Below are positions 56,911 through 64,000 of a stretch of 64,000 nucleotides of DNA, one piece after another (the first letter of the stretch is position 1; the number at the start of each line of letters is the position of its first letter). Made by a program: the position numbers and the translations under genes. The DNA is from a bacterium (GTDB lineage Bacteria; Acidobacteriota; Thermoanaerobaculia; Multivoradales; J023). The notes beneath the pieces were generated by a model that worked only from the letters and a program-made list of their open reading frames with translations, was not told the DNA's origin and did not search any database. Where the stretch lies: the NCBI GenBank assembly GCA_024226315.1, contig JAAELT010000295.1, positions 1 to 64,000 of the forward strand. The letters run 5' to 3'.

Positions 56911-58203
56911 ATGGAATTGACTGATGAGAGAAAGCTCGAGCTGATGCAGTCTGCGATTAAACAGGCGGCGCTCTCGAGAGCAGAGGATTCAAGGGATCAT
57001 CCTCGGGTCGGCGCGGTTCTTGCGGACAAAGAGGGAAGGGAGTTGGTGACTGCGTATCGAGGCGAACGCGGGACGGGAGACCATGCGGAGTTCCTTCTCT
57101 TAGAGAAAGCGAAAGAGAGGGGCATCGATCCCTTCGGATGCATACTTGTTGTGACCTTGGAGCCGTGCACGACAAGGGGCCCGGGGAAAGTGCCATGCGC
57201 CACTCGGATTCGGGAAAGTGGAATTGAGCGAGTGTTCATTGGAATGCTCGACCCAAACCCGCCAATCTTAGGGCGTGGAGAGACGATACTGAGATGGGCG
57301 GACATCGCCGTTGAGCGATTTCCCGGCTTTCTTATCAAGGAGATTGAGCGTGATAACGCCAGGTTCATCCAGCGGTTTAAACATGCTCATTTGCCTGAAA
57401 GTTCTCGTTATGTGCAAACGCGTATTACGGAGGTCGTCACAGAGGAAATCCGGAAGTCGGGATTCATTATCGAAGGTATACCGATGGACTGGGACCTGAC
57501 GCTGGAGGATGTTAAGGAGTTTTGTGATGCTGGTGCCCCCGAGTCGCTTAGGATGCGTCTTGGCGACATTCTAAAGAACGCTCGTGCTGAGGCTTTCGAT
57601 AGGAAATATGAGAACTACACCTACGAGGAAGATGTTAGGGGTCTTGGTCTTCGATGGAGGAATGAGATCAGAGACTTGCTGGTGTCGCTTGACGCAGCCG
57701 AGTACACACGGCGGCGCGTAATCGATGTTGGCATCGGTAACGGGCTAGAGGCTCCTCGACTACTCGATTCCATTCGGGCGCTCACGATAGTGGATATCGC
57801 CGAACGGTCATTGAAGAGGGCCGCCCGGATACTGCCAACAGCAAGGATCGTTCAGAGTGAGGCGGAGTCACTCGGGGATATCGAAAGTGGATCTCAGGAT
57901 ATTTACTTGTCTTTTCGGACCTATCAGTCCTCGTTATTTGACAGAGGTCAGGCTATTCGGGAGGCGCACCGGGTAACCCGCCAGGGTGGTATTGTCTTGG
58001 TGTCGGTGAGTAATGGCTTTCTCGGGCGTGACGGTGCCTTTGTACCCGGGCACGTTCTGCCGCGGAGCAGTATTGTCGATCGGAACCGCCCGTTCGAGCT
58101 TGCGGAAGAGATTCGGAGGAAGCTGTCGTTGTTTCGGTTTGAAGGCGTCGGTGTTAGGACGGGCAGTGGCGAGATTTTTATTTACGGGAGAAGGGCACGT
58201 TGA
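56911..58203 (+). CDS. deaminase-methyltransferase fusion protein
   Basis: 430 aa. Residues 8-150 are a CDA/RibD-type zinc deaminase: RVGAVLADKEGREL, then the HAE of GTGDHAEFLLLEKAKERG (zinc His and proton-relay Glu), then LEPCTTRGPGKVPCATRI with the two Cys ligands in the long RibD spacing. Residues about 150-245 are a helical linker. From about 265 a class I methyltransferase follows: RVIDVGIGNGLEAPRLLDSI (SAM motif I), LTIVDIAERSLKRAARILP (acidic end of beta-2), IYLSFRTYQSSLFD, HRVTRQGGIVLVSVSNGFLG. Zinc ligands and SAM motif look intact. This combination suggests deamination and methylation of one nucleobase, nucleotide or pterin-like compound. Confidence 0.82.
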   Translation: MELTDERKLELMQSAIKQAALSRAEDSRDHPRVGAVLADKEGRELVTAYRGERGTGDHAEFLLLEKAKERGIDPFGCILVVTLEPCTTRGPGKVPCATRIRESGIERVFIGMLDPNPPILGRGETILRWADIAVERFPGFLIKEIERDNARFIQRFKHAHLPESSRYVQTRITEVVTEEIRKSGFIIEGIPMDWDLTLEDVKEFCDAGAPESLRMRLGDILKNARAEAFDRKYENYTYEEDVRGLGLRWRNEIRDLLVSLDAAEYTRRRVIDVGIGNGLEAPRLLDSIRALTIVDIAERSLKRAARILPTARIVQSEAESLGDIESGSQDIYLSFRTYQSSLFDRGQAIREAHRVTRQGGIVLVSVSNGFLGRDGAFVPGHVLPRSSIVDRNRPFELAEEIRRKLSLFRFEGVGVRTGSGEIFIYGRRAR

Positions 58204-58615
58204 GAGTTACGGCTTGCGGGCGAGCCGCTATCGCTACGACTGAGCGCTTGATCTCGGCGTGCTCCACCAGGTACCGGTCCGCTAGCTCGGTGACGGTCTC
58301 CGCCTTGGCAGCCGCTTGCCGTTCGGCCAGCGGGTCCTTCCCCTCGATGACCGCGGCGAGCTTGCGGAAGGCGTCGGCTCGAGCTTCCTTGAGGGTGAAG
58401 ACGCCGTAAGGCGCGAGAGTCATCTGCCGCTTGCGGTTACCGATGCGGTAGACGAGAATGAAGCTCTTCTTGCCCGCCGGAGTGATCCGGAGGCCGAGGC
58501 CGCGGACGGCGTCGTCCCACAAGACGAACCGACTCCACTTCCTCCGACCATCAGCCCCGCGGTGCGAGGATCCCAGGTAGGTCGCGGCGTCGATCAGTTC
58601 CTTCGTGAGGTCCAT
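58178..58615 (-). pseudogene. truncated tyrosine-type integrase
   Basis: The 145-codon frame begins as a normal phage/island integrase with the DUF4102 arm-binding domain: WDDAVRGLGLRITPAGKKSF, LVYRIGNRKRQMTLAPYGVF, TLKEARADAFRKLAAVIEGK, DPLAERQAAAKAETVTELAD, then RYLVEHAEIKRS. Similarity ends near 58240, exactly where the AT-richer cassette begins, and the last codons are antisense to the methyltransferase end. The catalytic domain with the Arg/His/Tyr residues is gone. It marks the integrase end of the island, interrupted by later insertion or deletion. Confidence 0.8.
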
Positions 58616-58636
58616 GAGCGAATCAAAAGGTCACTG

Positions 58637-58657
58637 ATGTCACCAGGATGTCACCAG
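58637..58657 (+). repeat. ATGTCACCAG direct repeats beside the integrase start
   Basis: Two copies (58637-58646 and 58648-58657) just upstream of the integrase gene, a usual place for arm-type recombinase sites. Confidence 0.4.
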
Positions 58658-58774
58658 AATCGGCCAAAATCGGCCCAATTCCAGCCAAGACCTTAGGACA
58701 CGCCGTTCTCATAAGGCAAGCATTTTGTGCGACTTACAAGTTTCCGCAAAGTCCTTCAAAGAGCTTGAGGGGGA

Positions 58775-58804
58775 ATGGCGTTCAAGTGGTCGATGGTTCG
58801 AGTC
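58775..58804 (+). repeat. degraded tRNA-Ala segment, right end of island
   Basis: The 30 bases match tRNA-Ala positions 51111-51140 (anticodon loop to T-arm) with four mismatches: ATGGCGTTCAAG, then GGTCGA, then GGTTCGA. It is not a functional tRNA. It is likely the remains of the other attachment site. Confidence 0.7.
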
Positions 58805-58889
58805 GCCTGCGGCGTCGCTCGGCGGCGATTCCCGGAGCGTCATCGCGTTCTATGAGGTCGCAGTGACTCGGGCGTTCGCGACGCCTGCG
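58805..58889 (+). repeat. island-end repeats, right copies
   Basis: GCCTGCGGCGTCGCTCGGC (58805-58823) and the 28-bp block at 58862-58889 are identical to the left-end copies at 51233-51251 and 51212-51239, in swapped order. Confidence 0.75.
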
Positions 58890-58955
58890 CCTGAAGGCGT
58901 GTTGGTAGAGTCTCGACAGTGGTCCAGAACAGCACGTGCGATAGGATCAATGGTC

Positions 58956-59183
58956 ATGACACAACCAGAGAGAATCCTTCGCGCCGCCCTCTCGCTCCCC
59001 GAGGCTGACCGTGCTGACATCGCTGACAGGCTCCTACTGAGCCTCGACGCTGCCGACCAGCGCGAGATCGACGCTCTCTGGGCTCAGGAGGCGGAGTCCC
59101 GAATCGAGGCCTACGAGAGCGGCGAGATCAAGGCGATTCCGGGCGAGCAGGTTCTTGCTGGCGTCAAAGCGCGCCAGCGTTGA
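58956..59183 (+). CDS. addiction-module antitoxin
   Basis: 75 aa from the second ATG, which has better spacing to AGGA than the ATG at 58950. ERILRAALSLPEADRADIAD and RLLLSLDAADQREIDALWAQ, then EAESRIEAYESGEIKAIPGE match the 'putative addiction module component' antitoxins (TIGR02574 type) that partner RelE/ParE toxins. It overlaps the toxin remnant by one base (TGATG). It lies just outside the right island end. Confidence 0.85.
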   Translation: MTQPERILRAALSLPEADRADIADRLLLSLDAADQREIDALWAQEAESRIEAYESGEIKAIPGEQVLAGVKARQR

Positions 59184-59299
59184 TGAAATACTATTTCCTG
59201 GCGCCGGCTCGCGATGAGGTCGAAGACCTGGCTACTGGAGAGATCGTGTCGGGTAGATGCGGGCATCATGGCCGTACGTTGCGCTCGGAGACCCGATGA
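59183..59299 (+). pseudogene. truncated RelE/ParE toxin
   Basis: The frame starts MKYYFLAPARDEVEDLAT like a ParE-type toxin, loses similarity after about 18 residues and stops at 59297-59299, overlapping the ATG of the HAD gene. The rest of the toxin has been deleted, probably when the dehalogenase gene came to lie here. Confidence 0.65.
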
Positions 59300-60021
59300 A
59301 GCTGGCCGACTTCAAAGCCCTGACGTTCGACTGCTACGGTACGCTGATCGACTGGGAGGCGGGGATCTTCGCCGCGCTCCAACCGCTGCTGGCGCTGTGC
59401 GAGGAGCCGCCGGTGCGAGACACGGTGCTGGAGGCGTTCGCGGTGGCGGAGTCGGAACAGGAGGCGGCGACGCCAGGGCGGGTCTATCCAGAGATCCTGG
59501 AGACTGTGCATCGACGTCTCGCGGCGGAGTGGCGCATCGACGCTTCGGCCGAGGTGCATTCGCGGTTCGGCGCCTCGGTACCGGATTGGCCGGCTTTTCC
59601 GGACTCCACGGAAGCACTCCGGTACCTCGGGCGGCATTGCAAGCTGGTCATCTTGTCCAACGTCGATCGCGCCAGCTTTCGGGGCAGCAACGCCCGGTTG
59701 GGTGTCGAGCTCGATGCCGTCTACACGGCGCAGGACATCGGCTCCTACAAGCCCGACCGGCGCAACTTCGAGTACCTGATCGGCCGGCTCGGTAGCGACT
59801 TCGGGCTGGAGAAGAGCGACGTCCTTCATACCGCGCAGAGCCTGTTCCACGATCACGAGCCGGCCACCAGCGCCGGCCTGGCGACGGCGTGGATCGATCG
59901 CCGGCATGATCAGGAAGGATGGGGAGCGACGATGGAGCCCGGCGAGCGGCCCGACGTCGACTTCCACTTCGGCAGCATGGCGGATCTGGTGAGAGCGCAC
60001 CAGGACAGCCTGGCTTCCTGA
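59296..60021 (+). CDS. haloacid dehalogenase-like hydrolase (type II)
   Basis: 241 aa from the ATG at 59296 with GGAG 5 nt upstream. HAD motifs: ALTFDCYGTLIDWEAG (nucleophile Asp, motif I), LVILSNVDRASFRG (motif II Ser/Asn), DIGSYKPDRRNFEY (motif III Lys), and LHTAQSLFHDHEPATSAGLA (motif IV, with HDHEPA instead of the more usual HDxxGA). Type II haloacid dehalogenases hydrolyse 2-haloacids, but many members are phosphatases, so the substrate is open. Confidence 0.88.
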   Translation: MKLADFKALTFDCYGTLIDWEAGIFAALQPLLALCEEPPVRDTVLEAFAVAESEQEAATPGRVYPEILETVHRRLAAEWRIDASAEVHSRFGASVPDWPAFPDSTEALRYLGRHCKLVILSNVDRASFRGSNARLGVELDAVYTAQDIGSYKPDRRNFEYLIGRLGSDFGLEKSDVLHTAQSLFHDHEPATSAGLATAWIDRRHDQEGWGATMEPGERPDVDFHFGSMADLVRAHQDSLAS

Positions 60022-60063
60022 GCGGGAGCGTTCATGGCTCGGGGCGCGCTCAACGGGAAAACA

Positions 60064-60095
60064 ATATCGCAGAAGCCACGGTTCTGATATTTTGT
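60064..60095 (+). terminator. hairpin with T-rich tail after the HAD gene
   Basis: ATATC-gc-AGAA pairs with TTCT-GATAT, followed by TTTTGT. It is imperfect but in the right place. Confidence 0.45.
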
Positions 60096-60212
60096 CGACG
60101 AAACCAGTCGAGCTTCGGGCCGGGTAGCGACGTCGACCGATTTCGTGCTCGGTTCCGGTGAGGGGGTCCGAGCTCCGGAGCTCGCGGCTGCCGCGTCCGG
60201 AGAGGGCGCTTC

Positions 60213-61487
60213 ATGCCGATCGGATCGCCCCTCGAACGCGCGAGAGAGAAGGTCCACTTGGCAGACATACCCACCGGCACGGTGCCGCTCGAGCCCGAGC
60301 CTTCGCCGGGCGTGACGGATTCGTCCGTTTCCTGGAGCGATGCGTGGCGCCGTTTGTGGACGCCGCTCGACCCGGACCTGATCGATGCCGGGTACCGTGG
60401 CGAGTGGCTGGTGGCCGGGATCCGGCTGCTGATCATCCTGTTGATGATCTCGTTCCCGCTCGATCAGTTCCTCCGCTCGCCCATGGAGCGAGACACCCAG
60501 ATCGTCTTGTGGGTGGCCGTGGCCGCCCTGGCGGAGGCGCTGGTCCTCTATTCGGCGGTGAGGCGCAGCTGGGGGCGGACCTGGATCGGTTTTCTGAGCG
60601 GTTTCCTCGACGTCTCGCTGGTGACGCTCAGCCTGTGGATCTTCCTGCGGCTCGACCAGCCGCTGGCGGCGACCAACGACCTGGTGATCTTCCCGGTCTA
60701 CCTGTTGGCGATCGGCGCCACGGCCCTGCGCTACGACTGGCGGATCTGTGTTTTGACAGGCGCGAGTGCCATCGTCGAATACCTGGCGCTGGTGAGCTAC
60801 TCCGCCTGGCAATGGGACCTCGTGCCGCTCGCCGCCGAGTTCAGCTGGATCGCCCAACTCGGGCGCCTCGGGCTGCTCGGTGTGGCGACGCTGCTGGCGA
60901 CCTCGCTGGTCATACGGGCGCGCGAGCAGCGCCTCTTGTCGACCCGTGACCGGTTGACCGACCTCGCCAACCGCGGTTTCTTCGACGACAACATGAATCG
61001 CCTGGGGGCGATCGCCTCGCGCTCGGGCGAGCCGGTCGCCGTGGTGATGATCGACATCGATCATTTCAAGCGCTTCAACGACTCTCACGGTCACCTGGCG
61101 GGGGACGCGGCGCTCAAAGTGGTGGCCAAGCTGCTGTCGGTGTCGTTTCGCACCACCGACATGATCGCCCGCTACGGCGGCGAGGAGTTCGCCGGCCTGT
61201 TCCCGGGTATGAACATGCCGTATGCCGTGCGGCGTATGGAAGAGCTGCGGGCCACCATCGAGCAGTTGCCAGTGCCGGTCGACGGCCACGGCAATACAAG
61301 GAACGTGACCGTCAGCATGGGGGTTGCCGTCTGGCCGGACGATGGTGCTAGTCTTGTGGAGGTGCTGTCGATCGCCGACCTGCGCCTCTACCAGGCTAAA
61401 CATTGCGGCCGCAACTGCGTCGTTTCGACCACCCTCGAAGGTGAGCAGGGACGGCGCCGCGGCGACAAACGACGCCGACGGCCGTAG
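60213..61487 (+). CDS. membrane diguanylate cyclase
   Basis: 424 aa. Six transmembrane helices at about 70-240 (AGIRLLIILLMISFPL, TQIVLWVAVAALAEALVLYS, and others) are followed by a GGDEF domain: STRDRLTDLANRGFFDDNMN, VVMIDIDHFKRFNDSHGHLA, and the active-site RYGGEEFAGLFPG. The A-site is GGEEF, compatible with activity. An inhibitory RxxD four residues before it is not seen. It makes cyclic di-GMP at the membrane. The C-terminus is basic (GRRRGDKRRRRP). Confidence 0.92.
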   Translation: MPIGSPLERAREKVHLADIPTGTVPLEPEPSPGVTDSSVSWSDAWRRLWTPLDPDLIDAGYRGEWLVAGIRLLIILLMISFPLDQFLRSPMERDTQIVLWVAVAALAEALVLYSAVRRSWGRTWIGFLSGFLDVSLVTLSLWIFLRLDQPLAATNDLVIFPVYLLAIGATALRYDWRICVLTGASAIVEYLALVSYSAWQWDLVPLAAEFSWIAQLGRLGLLGVATLLATSLVIRAREQRLLSTRDRLTDLANRGFFDDNMNRLGAIASRSGEPVAVVMIDIDHFKRFNDSHGHLAGDAALKVVAKLLSVSFRTTDMIARYGGEEFAGLFPGMNMPYAVRRMEELRATIEQLPVPVDGHGNTRNVTVSMGVAVWPDDGASLVEVLSIADLRLYQAKHCGRNCVVSTTLEGEQGRRRGDKRRRRP

Positions 61488-61496
61488 GAGAGAGCA

Positions 61497-61706
61497 ATGC
61501 CGATCTACGAATATCGTTGCGAAGAGTGTGATCATCGCTTCGAGATCCTCCAGCGGCTGGGAGTGGGGTCGGACGGCCTCGCTTGTCCGAGCTGCGGCAC
61601 ACAGCGGCTGGCGAAGCAATTCTCGACCTTCGCCAGCGCCGTGAACGAAGCCAGTACTGGCGCGCAGGCAATGGGGGGCGGTTGCGGCCCTGGTGCCCCC
61701 ACGTGA
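61497..61706 (+). CDS. FmdB-type zinc-ribbon protein
   Basis: 69 aa. MPIYEYRCEECDHRFEIL with a second pair in LACPSCGTQRLAKQFSTF forms a zinc ribbon (CxxC ... CxxC), the FmdB/CxxC_CxxC_SSSS family. These small regulators are widespread with unclear function. The Gly/Cys-rich tail (GGGCGPGAPT) is typical. The gene starts 9 nt after the cyclase stop, so it is probably co-transcribed. Confidence 0.9.
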   Translation: MPIYEYRCEECDHRFEILQRLGVGSDGLACPSCGTQRLAKQFSTFASAVNEASTGAQAMGGGCGPGAPT

Positions 61707-61749
61707 CGGATCTGAATCGGCGGCCCGGCGGGTTGCCCTGCTTCAGAAA

Positions 61750-61797
61750 CCCGGGTTGAAACCCGGGGCTACTCCTGTATCGCCCTTGTCAGGGCTC
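61750..61797. repeat. REP-like intergenic repeat with two hairpins
   Basis: CCCGGGTT-GA-AACCCGGG is followed 13 bases later by CGCCCTTGTCAGGGC, a second small stem. This double-stem pattern is typical of dispersed REP elements in GC-rich genomes. Confidence 0.5.
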
Positions 61798-61889
61798 GAA
61801 CCGGATTCGATTCGTGCGCAAGATTCGGCGCTCCGCGGTGTTCCATGATTCGAACGGACACCACGGACCTCGCCTGAAAGGGCTCGAAC

Positions 61890-63902
61890 ATGCCACGACT
61901 CGACTGCAAGGCCTCCCTGATCGCGCTGCTGCTGACTCTTTCGATCTGTGCAGCGCCGCTGGCCGCCGCTGAAACCTCGCTCGAGCTTCCCTGGCGCGAG
62001 GCGGGGCTGACCGAGCGCCAGGCCGCGGCGCATCTGCTCGACCGGTTCGCTTTCGGCGCCGGACCGGGCGACGTCGACCACGTCCTCGAGACCGGTCTCG
62101 AGGAATGGCTCGAAGGGCAGCTCGCTGGCGATCTGCCGGACCCCGAAGTCGATCGCCGGTTGTCGGGCCTGCGCAGTCTGGACTTGTCCACCCGCGAGAT
62201 GGTCGAGACCTATCCCAACCCCGGTATGTTGCTGCGCGAGGCCTCTCAGGCCGGAGTGATCGACGAGCCGCGGCCTGCCGACATGGAGGACATGGCCGAG
62301 GGGGATCGCTTCGAACAACGTCGCAAGCTGATGGAGTACGCCCGCGATCAGGGCTACCGACCGATGCGCGAGATGCTCGGCGAGCTGATGGTGCAGAAGC
62401 TCGTCCGTGCCCGCTACTCCGAGAACCAGCTGACGGAGGTCATGACCGACTTCTGGTTCAACCACTTCAACGTCTCGATCACCGACAACGAGAGCCGCCC
62501 GTTCGTCTCCACCTACGAGCGCGACGCCATTCGGCCGTTCGTGCTTGGCGACTTCCGCCAGATGCTCGAGGCGACGGCCAAGCATCCGGCCATGCTGCTG
62601 TATCTCGACAACGCGCGGTCGGTGGCGGCCGAGGGCGCGCCCACCACCTTCGATCGGGACTCGTACATGCGTTCCCGAGGTCGCGGCGCCCGAGGAGGCT
62701 TCGGGCGCGGCGGCCGAGGAGGACGGTTCGGCGCTCCCCGCGGCGGCGCGGAGGGCGAGCGGCGCCAGGAATTTGCCGATCGCCGGCCTCAGGGCCTGAA
62801 CGAGAACTACGCCCGCGAGCTCATGGAGCTCCACACCCTGGGCGTGGACGGCGGCTACACCCAGGACGACGTGATCGAGGTCGCCCGCGCCTTCTCCGGC
62901 TGGGCTACCTATCCGCCCGGACCGGCACGGCGCGAGGTCGAGCAGCGCATCGAGCGTGCCCGCCGAATTCCAGGCGCCGGCTTCGTGTTCGAGGACGACT
63001 TCCTCTTCCGCGCCGATGCGCACGACGCCGGCAAGAAGACCATCCTCGGCAAGAAGTACCCCAAGGGGCGCGGCATCGAAGACGGGCTCGAGGTGCTCGA
63101 TCAGCTCGCCGCACACCCGTCGACGGCGCGGCACCTGGCCACCAAGCTGGCGGCGCGCTTCGTCGCCGACGAGCCGCCGGCGGAGCTGGTGGAACGTCTG
63201 GCGGAGACCTTCCAGAAGACCGGCGGCGACGTCGAAACGGTGATGCGGGAGCTCGCCGAGTCGCCCGAGCTCTGGAGCGAGGAGGCGCGACGCGCCAAGA
63301 TCAAGTCGCCCTTCGAGCTCGCCGCTTCGGCGCTGCGCGCCACCGGCGCTGAGATCGAGGAGCCCCGTGGGGTGCTCGAATGGGTCCAACGCATGGGTCA
63401 GCCGCTCTACGGCTACCAGGCACCGACCGGCTATCCCGACCGTGCGGAGGCCTGGGTCAACACCGGCTCGCTGCTGAACCGTATGAATTTCTCGCTGCAG
63501 CTGGCCACCGGCCGCATCGCCGGCCTCGAGCTCGACCTGGCGGGCCTCAACGAGAACCGCGAGCCCGAGTCGCTCGACGACGCGCTCGCCACCTACGTGC
63601 CGATCCTGCTCCCCGAGCGCGATTCGGCCGAGACCATCCGTCAGCTCGAGCCGGTGATCCACGATCCCGAGCTGGCGCGCAAGATCGAAGAGGCGGCGCC
63701 GGTCGAGCAGGTCTCGGAGCCCGTGTTCGACGACTGGGACGCCGGACCGTTCGGCGGCCGGGGCTTCGGCGGTCCCGACCGGCCCGGTCGCCGCGGGCGG
63801 TGGGATCGCGGCGCCAGCCAGGCGGCGGTCGAGATCGACAACAGTCCGCTGGCCCACGTCGTGGGGGTGATCCTCGGATCTCCGGAATTCCAGCGCCGAT
63901 AG
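61890..63902 (+). CDS. DUF1800-family secreted protein
   Basis: 670 aa. Signal peptide (ASLIALLLTLSICAAPLAAA), then HLLDRFAFGAGPGDVDHVLE, the family's opening motif, MTDFWFNHFNVS, GLNENYARELMELHTLGVDG and AHPSTARHLATKLAARFVAD. A Gly/Arg-rich insertion at about 262-285 (RGRGARGGFGRGGRGGRFGA) and another near the end are not usual for the family. DUF1800 proteins are extracytoplasmic, of unknown activity, and almost always adjacent to a DUF1501 gene, as here. Confidence 0.9.
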   Translation: MPRLDCKASLIALLLTLSICAAPLAAAETSLELPWREAGLTERQAAAHLLDRFAFGAGPGDVDHVLETGLEEWLEGQLAGDLPDPEVDRRLSGLRSLDLSTREMVETYPNPGMLLREASQAGVIDEPRPADMEDMAEGDRFEQRRKLMEYARDQGYRPMREMLGELMVQKLVRARYSENQLTEVMTDFWFNHFNVSITDNESRPFVSTYERDAIRPFVLGDFRQMLEATAKHPAMLLYLDNARSVAAEGAPTTFDRDSYMRSRGRGARGGFGRGGRGGRFGAPRGGAEGERRQEFADRRPQGLNENYARELMELHTLGVDGGYTQDDVIEVARAFSGWATYPPGPARREVEQRIERARRIPGAGFVFEDDFLFRADAHDAGKKTILGKKYPKGRGIEDGLEVLDQLAAHPSTARHLATKLAARFVADEPPAELVERLAETFQKTGGDVETVMRELAESPELWSEEARRAKIKSPFELAASALRATGAEIEEPRGVLEWVQRMGQPLYGYQAPTGYPDRAEAWVNTGSLLNRMNFSLQLATGRIAGLELDLAGLNENREPESLDDALATYVPILLPERDSAETIRQLEPVIHDPELARKIEEAAPVEQVSEPVFDDWDAGPFGGRGFGGPDRPGRRGRWDRGASQAAVEIDNSPLAHVVGVILGSPEFQRR

Positions 63903-63945
63903 TCACCGTCGACCTCTGCTTCCACCAAGACCAGGAGTCCACACC

Positions 63946-64000
63946 ATGATCGACCGCAGAGCATTCCTGAAAGCCGGAGGCGTCACGCTCTTCACCATCG
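63946..64000 (+). CDS. start of a DUF1501-type Tat-exported protein (cut by window edge)
   Basis: Only 18 codons: MIDRRAFLKAGGVTLFTI. RRAFLK is a twin-arginine signal. In this position after DUF1800 the product is very likely DUF1501. Confidence 0.7.
   Translation, partial: MIDRRAFLKAGGVTLFTI

Noticed and set aside
59910-61619. 569-aa minus-strand open frame
   Set aside because: Antisense across the HAD end, cyclase and FmdB genes; no coding character.
61743-63857. 704-aa minus-strand open frame
   Set aside because: Antisense of the DUF1800 gene, which has signal peptide and family motifs.

Overview
This is a GC-rich bacterial chromosome segment. The gene repertoire suggests an Acidobacteriota relative, perhaps of the Thermoanaerobaculia type; this is inferred from gene content, with no marker gene available. 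Pointers are a Ser/Thr kinase with a long TPR tail, TPR lipoproteins around an ASPIC/UnbV (CRTAC1-like) protein, a DUF1800 + Tat-signal gene pair, an S46 peptidase, a carboxypeptidase-regulatory-like outer-membrane barrel and repeated secreted C-terminal domains. There is one tRNA, no rRNA and no CRISPR array.

Layout. 1-2.0 kb is a gene graveyard: WD40 fragment, small gene + HNH nuclease pair, phosphoesterase scrap, antitoxin-like gene. 2.0-16.6 kb is mostly envelope and signalling: TPR membrane protein, rhomboid protease with TPRs, two GT39-like glycosyltransferases, a 47-aa peptide gene, the Ser/Thr kinase, a YceI lipoprotein, a decayed Rieske/TPP gene, an XRE regulator and an exported methyltransferase. 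16.6-28.3 kb holds large secreted proteins, two sulfotransferases, a cytochrome P460 scrap, an S46 peptidase, a UPF0175/PIN toxin-antitoxin pair and a family of secreted C-terminal domains, one gene frameshifted twice. 28.3-33.4 kb is a peptide uptake and cleavage operon (OPT transporter, membrane protein, PepT) followed by TerC and a surface protein. 33.6-39.7 kb is a coupled TPR / CRTAC1 / TPR operon. 39.9-50.6 kb carries an S1-domain protein, a two-component pair with a sigma-54 activator, an outer-membrane receptor, ComF, a small barrel and a TlpA-like thioredoxin.

The most unusual part is 51.1-58.9 kb. A tRNA-Ala(GGC) gene is followed at once by a copy of its own 3' end. About 7.6 kb further on lies a degraded tRNA-Ala-like segment with shared repeats, next to a truncated tyrosine integrase. 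Between them is a visibly AT-richer cassette (about 53.4-58.2 kb): an 88-aa ORF, a 625-aa protein with a P-loop-like start and a possible nucleoside-deoxyribosyltransferase-like region, a 79-aa ORF, a thymidylate-kinase-like protein, a 47-aa ORF, and a RibD/CDA-type deaminase fused to a SAM methyltransferase. In both P-loops the lysine is replaced (Leu, Gln). I do not recognise this set as a described system. It looks like an imported nucleotide- or nucleoside-modifying module, possibly antiviral or biosynthetic.

After the island come an antitoxin with a truncated toxin, a haloacid dehalogenase, a diguanylate cyclase, an FmdB zinc ribbon, and a DUF1800 gene followed by the start of a Tat-exported partner.
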